NCBI GenBank assembly: GCA_002404015.1
Contig: DHIW01000069.1
Location: forward strand, 83,107 to 112,191
Direction: 5' to 3'
Origin: Chloroflexi bacterium UBA4736
Lineage (GTDB): Bacteria > Chloroflexota > Dormibacteria > Dormibacterales > Dormibacteraceae
Length of the DNA: 29,085 bases
Under the pieces are notes generated by a model, which was given only the letters and a program-made list of their open reading frames with translations, was not told where the DNA came from and did no database searches. Below, piece after piece: positions 22,729 through 29,085 of this stretch (the stretch's first letter is position 1; each line of letters begins with the position of its first letter). A program made the translations under genes and the position numbers.

Positions 22729-23293
22729 CGGTCCTCTCCAGTCGTCCGCGGAGGCGGCCCAGGGCGCGCGAGAGCCGCGACTTGATGGTTCCCTCGGGCA
22801 GGTCCAGGGCGGCGGCGGTCTCCGCCACGGAGAGGTCGAGGAAGTAGCGCATGGCGACCACCTGGCGGTCCTCGATGGAAAGCGTGTTCAGCGAACGGAG
22901 GAGCGACTCCCGCTCCTCCGCCGCCTCGGCCGCCGCAACGGGCGATGGGGCCGCATCCCCCACGCGCAGGCCTTCCGCCAGGCGCAGCTCGAGCCCCGCC
23001 TGGCGCCCGGCGGAGCGGCGGCGGTTGCGCGCCTCGTTGGCCACGATCTGAAGCAGCCAGGGCCGGAAGGGCGCACCCTCCCGGAACCGGTCGAACGCCC
23101 GGTAGGCTTTGACGAAGCCGTCCTGGGCAGCCTCCTCGGCATCCGCGGCCGAACCCGTGATCAGGTAGGGCGTGCGAAAGGCCAGCCGCGTATATCGCTG
23201 CACGAGCTCCTCGTAAGCGCGAAGGTCGCCGCGCCGAGCGCGCGCGACCAGTTGCTGTTCGTCCAGTGGTCGGCCCTCCACTGTGTTGTCCAC
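22721..23293 (-). CDS. ECF-type RNA polymerase sigma factor
   Basis: The 190-aa protein has sigma region 2 (about 14-72: VARARRGDLRAYEELVQRY through AEEAAQDGFVKAYRAFDRF, with the PWLLQIVANEARNRRR segment after it) and sigma region 4 (about 130-182: LSIEDRQVVAMRYFLDLS, ending EGTIKSRLSRALGRLR). It directs transcription in response to a signal relayed by its membrane partner, whose gene overlaps its 3' end. GTG at 23293 is the longest start; GTG at 23281 is a second possibility. A GGGAACC box on the minus strand at 23319-23325 is a candidate autoregulatory -35 element. It is divergent from the GlpD gene, 44 bp away. Confidence 0.92.
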   Translation of the reverse strand: MDNTVEGRPLDEQQLVARARRGDLRAYEELVQRYTRLAFRTPYLITGSAADAEEAAQDGFVKAYRAFDRFREGAPFRPWLLQIVANEARNRRRSAGRQAGLELRLAEGLRVGDAAPSPVAAAEAAEERESLLRSLNTLSIEDRQVVAMRYFLDLSVAETAAALDLPEGTIKSRLSRALGRLRGRLERTGG

Positions 23294-23295
23294 CC

Positions 23296-23324
23296 GGATA
23301 CACCCCGTCCCGGCTCGAGGTTCC
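23296..23324 (-). promoter_or_regulatory. Candidate ECF-type promoter upstream of the sigma gene
   Basis: On the minus strand GGAACC (23324-23319) is followed after 17 bp by GTATCC (23301-23296). GGAAC-type -35 boxes are typical of ECF-dependent promoters, which often lie in front of the sigma gene itself. The -10 match is weak, and the implied start point falls at or just inside the annotated GTG. That would favour the internal GTG at 23281 and a nearly leaderless mRNA. Tentative. Confidence 0.3.
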
Positions 23325-23337
23325 CAGAATATGGTCG

Positions 23338-24810
23338 GTGAACCGAGCCGAGACGCTGGAGCGATTGAGGTCGCAGCGATTCGACCTGCTGGTGGTCGGG
23401 GCCGGAATCATCGGCAGCCGCATCGCGTATGAGGCGGCCCGCGAGGGCGCCCAGGTGGCGCTGGTCGACGCCGGCGACTTCGGGGCGGCCACCTCCAGCG
23501 CTTCTTCCAAGCTGATCCACGGCGGGCTTCGCTACCTGGAGATGGGCGACCTGAAGCTGGTCCGCGAAGCCCACCTGGAGCGGCGGGCGCTGCTCGACCG
23601 GGTGGCACCCCACCTGGTGCGGCCGCTCCCGTTCGTCGTCCCCGTCTATCGCGGCGGCCCCCACCGGGCCTCCGCGATCGCGGCCGGCCTCTTCCTCTAT
23701 TCGGCCCTCTCGGGCTTCCGGCGCAGCCGCGGCCGGCTGATCGCGGCTGATCGGGCGCCGGATTGGGTCCCCCCGGTGCGAACCTCGGGCATGCGCTGGG
23801 CTGGGTTCTACATGGACGCCCAGACCCACGACAGCCGGCTGGTACTGGCCACGGTGACGGGCGCCGCCCGCGCGGGAGCCGCCGTGCTCAACCACTCCCC
23901 GGTGGTCGCCCTGGAGGCGCTGGACGGGCGCCTGGCGGCGGCGGAGGTGGCCGCGCCGGAAGGCGCCATCAGCGTGCGGGCAGACCACTTCATCAACGCG
24001 GCCGGGCCCTGGGTCGACGCGGTCCGCAGGCTGGAGGACCCGGCGGCCGCGCCCATCGCGCGACTCTCGAAGGGCGTGCATCTCACCCTCGAGCCGCTCG
24101 GCCCGCCCTGGGCGGCCGCCCTCACGGTGATGCTCAGCGGGGGTCGGGTCAGCTTTGCCGTGCCCTGGGAGGGGATGCTGCTGCTAGGCACCACCGACAC
24201 CGACTACGAAGGCGACCCGGGCGCGGTCTCGGTGACCGAGGCGGACGTTGCCGAGGTCCTGGACGAGGCCTCGATCGGGCTGCCGCCCGAGGTGATCGCG
24301 CGCGACCGCATCCGGTATCGGTTCGCCGGGCTCCGCGCCCTGCCCCTGACAGGGGGCGCCAGCTCCGCCGCGCCGCGAGAGGAGGTGATGCGGGTCGGCC
24401 CGCTGGGGATGGTCTCGGTCGCGGGCGGCAAGCTGACGACCCATCGCCGGATCGCGACAAAGGTGCTGTGGCGGCTGGATCGCTTCCGGTCGGTGCGTTT
24501 TGGCGACGAGCCGCTGCCGGGCGGCGGACCCCCGCCCGCCAGGCCGGCCTCCATCGAGCCCGACGTCTGGGAGCACCTGGTCCACCTGTACGGCTCGGAG
24601 GCGCCTGACGTGGTCGCCCGGGACGGCCTGGAGCGCGTCCACCCGGGCGGTCCGGACGTGTGGGCCCAGGCCGCCCACGCCGTGGCCTCAGAGTGGGCGC
24701 TGACCGTTGACGACGTCGTGCGCCGGCGGACCACGCTCGAGATCCGCGGCCTGGCGACGCCCGAGGTGCGGCGGGAGATTGCGCGCCGCTGCAACCTGGC
24801 GCCGCCGTGA
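23338..24810 (+). CDS. glpD: FAD-dependent glycerol-3-phosphate dehydrogenase
   Basis: GlpD oxidises sn-glycerol 3-phosphate to dihydroxyacetone phosphate and passes electrons to the quinone pool as a peripheral membrane enzyme. The ~490-aa protein has the N-terminal dinucleotide loop LLVVGAGIIGSRIAYEAA (GxGxxG at 21-26), then GAATSSASSKLIHGGLRYLE, the diagnostic GlpD block, FINAAGPWVD, the PWEGMLLLGTTDTDYEG segment, and VAGGKLTTHRRIA near the end of the FAD domain. The C-terminal helical domain (about 400-490) is the GlpD/DAO C-terminal type. GTG at 23338 is the only start before the conserved region; the ATG at 23331 is out of frame. No glpK or glpF lies nearby. Promoter signals must fit in the 44 bp shared with the divergent sigma gene. 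Confidence 0.93.
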   Translation: MNRAETLERLRSQRFDLLVVGAGIIGSRIAYEAAREGAQVALVDAGDFGAATSSASSKLIHGGLRYLEMGDLKLVREAHLERRALLDRVAPHLVRPLPFVVPVYRGGPHRASAIAAGLFLYSALSGFRRSRGRLIAADRAPDWVPPVRTSGMRWAGFYMDAQTHDSRLVLATVTGAARAGAAVLNHSPVVALEALDGRLAAAEVAAPEGAISVRADHFINAAGPWVDAVRRLEDPAAAPIARLSKGVHLTLEPLGPPWAAALTVMLSGGRVSFAVPWEGMLLLGTTDTDYEGDPGAVSVTEADVAEVLDEASIGLPPEVIARDRIRYRFAGLRALPLTGGASSAAPREEVMRVGPLGMVSVAGGKLTTHRRIATKVLWRLDRFRSVRFGDEPLPGGGPPPARPASIEPDVWEHLVHLYGSEAPDVVARDGLERVHPGGPDVWAQAAHAVASEWALTVDDVVRRRTTLEIRGLATPEVRREIARRCNLAPP

Positions 24811-24825
24811 GGTGTTGTATACGCG

Positions 24826-25374
24826 ATGGACGCTGAGCTTCCCGCCCGCCTTGCGGTCGACCTCCCTGGGGGTTTCGACGCGCTGGTGCGCTCGTTCCAG
24901 CACCGGATCTTCGCGTTCGCGCTCGGGTTGAGCGGCGACCCGGCCGACGCTGAGGAGGTCGCGCAGGACGCCTTCCTGCGAGCCTATCGGGCGCTGCTGA
25001 CCTATGACGCGGAACGGATCCGCGGCCTGGCGCTGAGCGCCTGGCTGCACAGGATCGCGCTGAATGTGTTCCGCAACCGGGTCCGCCGGCGGATGCTGCG
25101 GGTCATGCCGCTGGACGGGGAGCTGAAGATAGCCGATCGGAGGGCCGGTCCGGAAGAGCAGGCGTTGCGCTCGGCGGCCTTGCTCGAGCTGGCTTCCCTC
25201 GTGGCCGGCCTGCCCGAGCTACAGCGTGCGGCGGTCGTGCTCCGCTGCGTCCAGGACCTGCCCTACGCCGAGGTGGCGCAGGTCCTGGGACAGCCTAAGG
25301 GGACGGTCAAATCAAACGTGCACAGAGGGCTGGCGGCGCTGCGGGCCCGGCTGGCGCTGAGTGAGGTGAGCTAG
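24826..25374 (+). CDS. ECF-type RNA polymerase sigma factor coupled to an MGMT-Ada gene
   Basis: The 182-aa protein has region 2 (about 17-66: FDALVRSFQHRIFAFALGL, then GDPADAEEVAQDAFLRAYRAL, then AWLHRIALNVFRNRVRRR) and region 4 (about 118-175: LVAGLPELQRAAVVLRCVQD, ending PKGTVKSNVHRGLAALRARL). No anti-sigma gene is adjacent. Instead the stop codon TAG is followed immediately by the GTG of the MGMT-Ada gene, and the gene's own end, GAGGTGAG, serves as that gene's ribosome-binding site. This suggests strict co-expression. It is the second ECF gene in 2.6 kb, on the opposite strand and clearly divergent in sequence from the first. Confidence 0.92.
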   Translation: MDAELPARLAVDLPGGFDALVRSFQHRIFAFALGLSGDPADAEEVAQDAFLRAYRALLTYDAERIRGLALSAWLHRIALNVFRNRVRRRMLRVMPLDGELKIADRRAGPEEQALRSAALLELASLVAGLPELQRAAVVLRCVQDLPYAEVAQVLGQPKGTVKSNVHRGLAALRARLALSEVS

Positions 25375-26118
25375 GTGGACTTGATAGAGCGCGATCTGCG
25401 CGACCTGGGCGGCGTTCGGGCACCCGCCGGCTTCCACACCCGAGTGCTGGCAGCGGCCGGGCTTGTGGACTCGTACGCGGAGCTGGCGTCCGCCATCGGG
25501 CGCGCCTTCGTGGCCTGGAACGCGGCCGGCGTTTCAGCGGTGATGAGGGCGGACAGCGCCGGGGAGTTCGAGGCCTGGTTCGAGCGCCGGATCGGCCGCC
25601 CGCTGGTCCGCGAGTCGGCGCCCCCCAAGGCGCTGGCGCGAATGGGCTTCGACCTGCGCAACGTCACCGCTTTCGAGCGGGACGTGCTGCTGAAGACGGC
25701 CCAGATCCCGCGCGGCGAGGTCCGGACCTACTCCTGGGTGGCCCGCGAGATCGGGCGGCCGGCCGCGGTCCGCGCGGTGGGGTCGGCGGTCGCGCACAAC
25801 CCGATCCCGCTCCTGATCCCCTGCCACCGAGTCGTGCGGGCAGACGGCCTGATCGGCCAGTACTCGATGGGCGGCCCCAAGGCGAAGCGGACGCTGCTCG
25901 CCGACGAGGGGGTCGACCCGGAGGAGCTGGAGCGGCTGGCCCGGGAGCGGGTACGCTATACCGGCAGCCGCACCACGCACATCTTCTGCGTGCCCACCTG
26001 CCGCCACGCCCGGCGGACCCAGGAGGGCAACCGGGTGAACTTCAAGAGCGAGGATCAGGCCTTCGGCTCCGGCTACCGGCCCTGCAAGGTCTGCCGGCCG
26101 GCGGCGCTGGCCTCTTAG
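25375..26118 (+). CDS. ogt: Methylated-DNA-protein-cysteine methyltransferase fused to a C-terminal Ada zinc domain
   Basis: MGMT/Ogt proteins repair O6-alkylguanine by moving the alkyl group to a cysteine. The DNA-binding and catalytic domain spans about 94-185: FERDVLLKTAQIPRGEVRTY, WVAREIGRPAAVRAVGSAV, and the active site LIPCHRVVRADG with Cys150. The C-terminus (about 193-247) is an Ada-type zinc/methyl-acceptor domain: C205-x3-C209 in IFCVPTCRHAR and C237-x2-C240 in YRPCKVCRPA, the same spacing as Ada Cys38/42/69/72. In Ada that domain is N-terminal and turns the protein into a transcription activator once methylated; here the order is reversed and no AraC helix-turn-helix is present. 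The N-terminal ~85 residues are MGMT-like with no clear extra motif. GTG start directly after the sigma gene stop, with GAGGTGAG six bases before it. Confidence 0.9.
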   Translation: MDLIERDLRDLGGVRAPAGFHTRVLAAAGLVDSYAELASAIGRAFVAWNAAGVSAVMRADSAGEFEAWFERRIGRPLVRESAPPKALARMGFDLRNVTAFERDVLLKTAQIPRGEVRTYSWVAREIGRPAAVRAVGSAVAHNPIPLLIPCHRVVRADGLIGQYSMGGPKAKRTLLADEGVDPEELERLARERVRYTGSRTTHIFCVPTCRHARRTQEGNRVNFKSEDQAFGSGYRPCKVCRPAALAS

Positions 26119-26672
26119 CCCAACGAGTAGATGCCCGGCAGCTCGCGGTAGAGGCCGGCGTAGTCGAGCCCGTAGCCGATGACGAAGCGGTCGGGGATGA
26201 CAAAGCCGGTGAAGTCGATCTGGACCTCGACCTCGCGGCGCGCCGGCCGGTCGAGCAGCGTGGCCAGGCGCACCGAGGCCGGCTTCAGGCGCCGCAGCTC
26301 CTTGACGATCACGGTGATCGTCCGGCCCGAGTCCACGATGTCCTCGACCAGGAGCAGGTGGCGGCCGGTGAGCGGTCCCTCGACCAGGTGGGCGAACTTG
26401 ACCTTGCCCGAGCTGGAGGTGCCGCCGCCGTAGCTGGATGCGCGCACGAACTCCAGCTCAGCGGGGATCGAGAGGCTGCGCAGGAGGTCGGCGGCGAAGA
26501 CGGCGGCCCCCTTCAGGATCACGACGATGACCAGCGGCTGGTCGATGTCGGCGTAGGCGGCGGAGATCTCCTGGCCCAGCCGGCGAACGCGCTTGGCGAT
26601 CCGGCCGGGCGAGATCATCGCCTTGCCGGAACCCCGAACGGGTGCAGCGGGGTGTGCGGGAGCCGCCTGCAT
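26115..26672 (-). CDS. hpt: Hypoxanthine phosphoribosyltransferase
   Basis: HPRT salvages hypoxanthine and guanine with PRPP to give IMP and GMP. The family blocks are in order: RIAKRVRRLGQEISAAY, VVILKGAAVFAADL, FVRASSYGGG (flexible loop with Ser-Tyr), the PRPP loop LLVEDIVDSGRTI (Glu110-Asp111 to Thr118), DFTGFVIPDRFVIGYGLDY (base-binding Lys position replaced around VIPD) and the end YRELPGIYSLG. ATG at 26672 gives 185 aa, the usual size; ATG at 26618 would also keep the fold. The gene is 17 bp downstream of the metallophosphatase gene. Its stop overlaps the stop of the convergent MGMT gene by a few bases. Confidence 0.93.
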   Translation of the reverse strand: MQAAPAHPAAPVRGSGKAMISPGRIAKRVRRLGQEISAAYADIDQPLVIVVILKGAAVFAADLLRSLSIPAELEFVRASSYGGGTSSSGKVKFAHLVEGPLTGRHLLLVEDIVDSGRTITVIVKELRRLKPASVRLATLLDRPARREVEVQIDFTGFVIPDRFVIGYGLDYAGLYRELPGIYSLG

Positions 26673-26689
26673 GCGTGTGATTGAGAAGT

Positions 26690-27415
26690 CTACCGGGCCG
26701 GCGGCAGCGGAGCCACCGAGGCCCCGACCGGGCGCCGGCGCCGGTAGCGGGCGCCGCCAAACCGGCCGAAGCTGCCGTCGAAATCGATGGCCCGGCCGCC
26801 GGCGTACACATCGGGCGCCGGCGCCTGATGGGGAGTGTGCCCGTGGACGAGGCGCCTGACCCCCATTTTCGCGAGCCAGCTCTCGAGTCGCGCGGGTTGC
26901 GTGCGGAATATGCCCTGCGGGGTCATCAGGTCCCAGAGCGGCTGGAAGTCGCCGCTTGCGAGGAGGCGCCTGACCGCCTGGTTGATCTCTTCGAGCGAGC
27001 CGCCCAGGCGGCCGTAGCCGTCGTTGTCGCAGTGCTGGGCCAGGGTGCCGGCGTCGAGGCGGTACAGGGCCGGCCGGTCCGCCAGCCATTCCTGGAGGGT
27101 CTCGTCCTTGGCCAGCTCCTCCAGGTCGTGGAGCTGGCCTCCGTTGCTCATCCAGAGCAGGAAGGGGCTGCCGCGGTTGGCGCGGTCGGCGAGGGCCGCC
27201 AGCATCAGCACCTCGTGGTTGCCGAGCAGGACGGTGCTGTGGGGGCGATCCCGGGCGTAGCGGAGGGCCCCGACCCCGAAGGGGCCGCCATCCACCAGGT
27301 CGCCCAGGAAGAGGGTCCGCCACTGGTCTGGCGGGTACGGCGAGAGCGCCTTGAAAAGGCGCTCCAGGTCGCCGTGGACGTCGCCCACGACGAGCCAGGG
27401 CAGGGCCTCGCTCAA
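26690..27415 (-). CDS. Calcineurin-like metallophosphoesterase (Ser/Thr phosphatase / ApaH-like)
   Basis: All metal-site motifs of the PPP-type phosphatases are present: GDVHGD at 11-16, GDLVDGGP near 38-45, GNHEV near 65-69 and VHGHTPH near the C-terminus. The 241-aa length fits bacterial ApaH/PrpA-like enzymes that hydrolyse diadenosine polyphosphates or phosphoproteins. The ID-DGSFGRFGG segment near the end is the usual last strand. The start is a TTG whose last two bases belong to the stop of the upstream gene (TTGA overlap), so the two are coupled. The tail is Arg/Pro-rich and probably disordered. Exact substrate unknown. Confidence 0.88.
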   Translation of the reverse strand: MSEALPWLVVGDVHGDLERLFKALSPYPPDQWRTLFLGDLVDGGPFGVGALRYARDRPHSTVLLGNHEVLMLAALADRANRGSPFLLWMSNGGQLHDLEELAKDETLQEWLADRPALYRLDAGTLAQHCDNDGYGRLGGSLEEINQAVRRLLASGDFQPLWDLMTPQGIFRTQPARLESWLAKMGVRRLVHGHTPHQAPAPDVYAGGRAIDFDGSFGRFGGARYRRRRPVGASVAPLPPAR

Positions 27416-28026
27416 GCCGGCTCTGGCAGGCGGCGCACGGCGCGCGTGTAGGAGCCGATGGTCTGCAGGTCGGTCCGCGTCGGCCGCCAGTGCCAGGCGC
27501 CGCCGAACAGGCGATCGGCCTCAGCCCGGCTGAAGGGAAGGGCGCGTTCGTACAGGCGGCTGCTGGGGCCGCCCCGGAAGACCCAGAAGGAGTCCCAGGG
27601 CGCGCCCGCCCGGGAGCGACGAACGTGGGCGTTGTAATCCCACCAGCCGGGCCCAGGGTCGCGGGTGACGTCAGGCAGCACGTCCGTCACGCCCAGCTCG
27701 CCGACCAGGAAGAACGCCGGCTGTTTGCCTCCATTCGTGGGGTGGAGGCGGGCGAGGAAGAGGATGACATCCCCGGGCGCGGCGCGGCGGAGGCTGAACG
27801 CGCGCCCGGCCCGCCGGCAGTTGTCGCCATAAGTCGGGCTGGATGACTCCAGGTCGGGGTCGAGATGGACGGCGCGGTCCCCCCAGGCCTCGGGCAGCCG
27901 AAGCATCGGCGGCGCCCAGGGCCGGGTCTCGGGAATCGGCAGCAGGCGGAAGCGGCCGTCGTCGTCGAGCGGCGAGCGGACCCGGTGGGAGGCGTTGACG
28001 CCGACGTTGGCCAGGAAGGCGGCCAT
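27412..28026 (-). CDS. Uncharacterised protein, possibly related to Nmad3-type nucleotide-modification-associated proteins
   Basis: The 204-aa cytosolic protein begins MAAFLANVGVNASHRVRSPL, then DDDGRFRLLPIPE, TYGDNCRRA and APGDVILFLARL, a layout similar to a conserved family in which an ANVGxNxxH start is followed by an SP-x-x-DG-F-x-x-x-PIPE block and a YGD...GD-x-LFxxARL block. I associate this loosely with nucleotide-modification-associated (Nmad) proteins, but I am not certain of the name. Trp and Arg are abundant in the second half (GPGWWDYNAH, WDSFWVFRGGPSSRLYERA). The stop is shared with the start of the metallophosphatase gene. No membrane span or signal. Confidence 0.55.
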   Translation of the reverse strand: MAAFLANVGVNASHRVRSPLDDDGRFRLLPIPETRPWAPPMLRLPEAWGDRAVHLDPDLESSSPTYGDNCRRAGRAFSLRRAAPGDVILFLARLHPTNGGKQPAFFLVGELGVTDVLPDVTRDPGPGWWDYNAHVRRSRAGAPWDSFWVFRGGPSSRLYERALPFSRAEADRLFGGAWHWRPTRTDLQTIGSYTRAVRRLPEPA

Positions 28027-28044
28027 GGGCCGATAGTAGGGCCA

Positions 28045-28609
28045 ATGTTCCTGGTGATCGGGCAGCGACCGCTTCGGCGCCTTCCACGCTCGCCAGCTGC
28101 GGCGGGCGGGACGGGCGGACGTCGAGGAGGTGGACGGCGATTACCTCGCCGCGGTCGGGTCCTGGCTGGCCGGCGCGGGGCCCGAGGACCACCTGGTGCC
28201 CAATCCTCTTCAGCCGCACCTGCTGTGGACGTGGCTGGGCGCGCAGCTGGGGCTGAGGGCGGAGCCTGCTCCCGGTGGGTGGGGAATGCCGTTCGAGACG
28301 ACGGGGTCGGATGGGGCGCTGTATCTCTCGGCGGCGGCCTGGACGTGCCCGGCCACCTGCGTGGAGCCGGCGCACTGCCCGGTCCTGCATGCGCCGAGGG
28401 ACTGGAACCTAGGCGACATGATCGAAGCGGGCGCGCGCGAGCGGGGGTACGAGCCTGCCGTCTTCCGCTGCCTGCACCTCGTGGCGGGGGTGGGGACGGT
28501 GCCCGCGGCGTCGATCCTGGAGGCTCGGGAGCGGCTGCGGGGGGCGTCGCGCGTCCCGGTGGCGACGTCGTCCCGGTGCCATGCCGCTCTGGGCGCCCTG
28601 GGCCGGTAG
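28045..28609 (+). pseudogene. Rossmann-like Cys-cluster protein gene with an early frameshift
   Basis: ATG at 28045 gives MFLVIG, the first strand of a Rossmann nucleotide-binding fold. That frame then becomes Arg/Gly nonsense. Removing one G from the GGG at 28060-28062 joins it to SDRFGAFHARQLRRAGR and the long frame that runs to the stop at 28609, restoring a glycine-loop pattern (VIG...FGxFHA). The downstream part contains HLVPNPLQPHLLWTWL and a cysteine cluster TCPATCVEPAHCP (C-x3-C-x5-C), followed by PRDWNLGDMIEAG, suggesting a metal or Fe-S site. GTG at 28130 could start a shortened 159-aa protein that lacks the nucleotide loop. I do not know the family. A homopolymer sequencing error is as likely as real inactivation. 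Confidence 0.55.
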
Positions 28610-28625
28610 ACTAGCCAATCGATCG

Positions 28626-28700
28626 AGGGGCGTAGCTCAGTCTGGTCAGAGCGCCGGTCTCCAAAACCGGATGCCGAGGGTTCGAATCCTTCCGCCCCTG
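28626..28700 (+). tRNA. tRNA-Trp (CCA anticodon)
   Basis: Acceptor arms AGGGGCG and CGCCCCT pair fully. The D arm is TAGCTCAGTCTGGTCAGAGC. The anticodon stem CCGGT/ACCGG encloses CTCCAAA, giving anticodon CCA. The T arm is GAGGG-TTCGAAT-CCTTC with one G-T pair. The discriminator is G, and a genomic CCA follows at 28701-28703. There are 9 bp between it and the next tRNA, so they are probably one transcript. Confidence 0.95.
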
Positions 28701-28709
28701 CCAAGCCGA

Positions 28710-28782
28710 GGGCCGCTAGCTCAACTGGCAGAGCGCCGTGCTGATAACGCGGAGGTAGGTGGTTCGAGTCCACCGCGGCCCA
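28710..28782 (+). tRNA. tRNA-Ile (GAT anticodon)
   Basis: Acceptor arms GGGCCGC and GCGGCCC pair fully. The anticodon stem CCGTG/CGCGG (one T-G pair) encloses CTGATAA, giving anticodon GAT. The T arm contains GGTTCGAGTCC. Discriminator A is followed by genomic CCA at 28783-28785. The 3' end faces a recombinase gene whose reading frame runs through this tRNA on the other strand, so its 3' half is the likely attachment site of an integrated element. Confidence 0.95.
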
Positions 28783-29085
28783 CCACTCCTGATATAACGC
28801 GAACCGGTCCGTTCGGCAATCGGTAGGTCGGGAAGATCGCGTTCCTGCTGTCAACACGGATCTCGGAAACCAATTCTTGGAGCAGGGCCTTGCGTTGGGA
28901 AGGGTTGCCGTTCTCCATAGCTTCGGCGATGGCACCGATCGCGCTGCGCAGGTCGGCCTGGCTTGGCTCGCGAACAGTCTCACGTTCCAACTCGTCCTGG
29001 ATCTCTTCGCGCCGCCGGCGCAGCTCGGCAAGCCGCGGCTCAAGCTCCTCGATCCGGCCGGCGAAGCGTCGACCCGTCAGCGTGC
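28721..29085 (-). CDS. C-terminal part of a site-specific recombinase (large serine recombinase type), cut by the window edge
   Basis: The frame is open from the right edge and encodes a coiled-coil segment (RIEELEPRLAELRRRREEIQ) and then SAIGAIAEAMENGNPSQRKALLQELVSEIRV. That pattern is characteristic of the C-terminal coiled coil of large serine recombinases and Tn3/phage-type resolvases that integrate phages and conjugative elements. The following DSRNAIFPTYRLPNGPVRVISG is also recombinase-like. The last ~25 residues (VVGRGGLEPPTSALSARRSAS) are antisense translation of the tRNA-Ile gene, so the native end lies at or near the tRNA boundary and the stop at 28721 is provided by the tRNA. Base composition drops visibly compared with the genes to the left, which fits a mobile element. 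The catalytic domain lies outside the window. Confidence 0.75.
   Translation of the reverse strand, partial: TLTGRRFAGRIEELEPRLAELRRRREEIQDELERETVREPSQADLRSAIGAIAEAMENGNPSQRKALLQELVSEIRVDSRNAIFPTYRLPNGPVRVISGVVGRGGLEPPTSALSARRSAS

Noticed and set aside
26673..27323. Upstream extension of the HPRT frame
   Set aside because: It overlaps the whole metallophosphatase gene in another frame and gives Pro/Arg-rich non-family sequence.
28721..28785. Extra conserved C-terminal domain on the recombinase (GLEPPTSALSARRSAS)
   Set aside because: This is the well-known product of translating a tRNA gene on the wrong strand; it marks the tRNA, not a protein domain.

Overview
The window is a high-GC bacterial chromosomal segment with tightly packed genes and frequent GTG/TTG starts. 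I infer a soil-type Terrabacteria lineage of the Chloroflexota/Dormibacterota kind. The mix is actinobacteria-like (CysA-type rhodanese, an ECF sigma factor paired with an MGMT-Ada fusion, a lone 5'-3' exonuclease), yet it includes a bS21 ribosomal protein, which most Actinobacteria lack, and an AceK kinase/phosphatase best known from Proteobacteria. The phylum call is inference only.

Layout. 0.1-5.3 kb: a DapF-family epimerase with both catalytic cysteines replaced by serine, divergent from a sulfur group (rhodanese, SBP56/methanethiol oxidase, NicO/RcnA-like membrane protein), then an orphan LivJ-type lipoprotein. 5.4-10.6 kb: a small charged protein and bS21; on the minus strand a nitrilase-GNAT-CDP-alcohol transferase run; a nucleotidyltransferase remnant; an ABM monooxygenase; a 5'-3' exonuclease; a cupin back to back with an RraA-like gene that has no clear start codon. 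10.55-10.96 kb: three tandem copies of a ~132-bp hairpin-rich repeat. 11.1-14.2 kb: a secreted/anchored protein, two overlapping paralogous two-TM genes, aceK and a small Cys protein. 14.1-18.4 kb, minus strand: creatininase family protein, Opp/Dpp-type binding lipoprotein and two permeases, with no ATPase nearby. 18.6-21.3 kb: a large anchored surface protein (Pro/Thr stalk, four PKD domains, IPT/TIG, kelch propeller). 21.4-26.1 kb: an ECF sigma/anti-sigma-like pair running into a damaged beta-propeller gene, a divergent glycerol-3-phosphate dehydrogenase, and a second ECF sigma factor coupled to an MGMT-Ada fusion. 26.1-28.0 kb, minus strand: a GDxxG-type hypothetical protein, a metallophosphatase and hypoxanthine phosphoribosyltransferase. 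28.0-29.1 kb: a frameshifted Rossmann-like gene, tRNA-Trp, tRNA-Ile, and the 3' end of a recombinase whose reading frame runs into tRNA-Ile. That last junction looks like the edge of an integrated element lying beyond the right end.

How the genes work together. The rhodanese and methanethiol oxidase plausibly form a small organosulfur-oxidation unit. The ECF/MGMT-Ada pair plausibly forms an alkylation-response unit in which the repair protein could also be the sensor. The right end marks host/mobile-element transition. Several genes carry lesions (nucleotidyltransferase remnant, RraA N-terminus, propeller gene, Rossmann gene); these could be real decay or single-base assembly errors. The most unusual signals are the Ser/Ser DapF homologue, the 132-bp tandem repeat that supplies the stop codon of the RraA-like gene, the recombinase-tRNA junction, and the ECF-MGMT-Ada unit.
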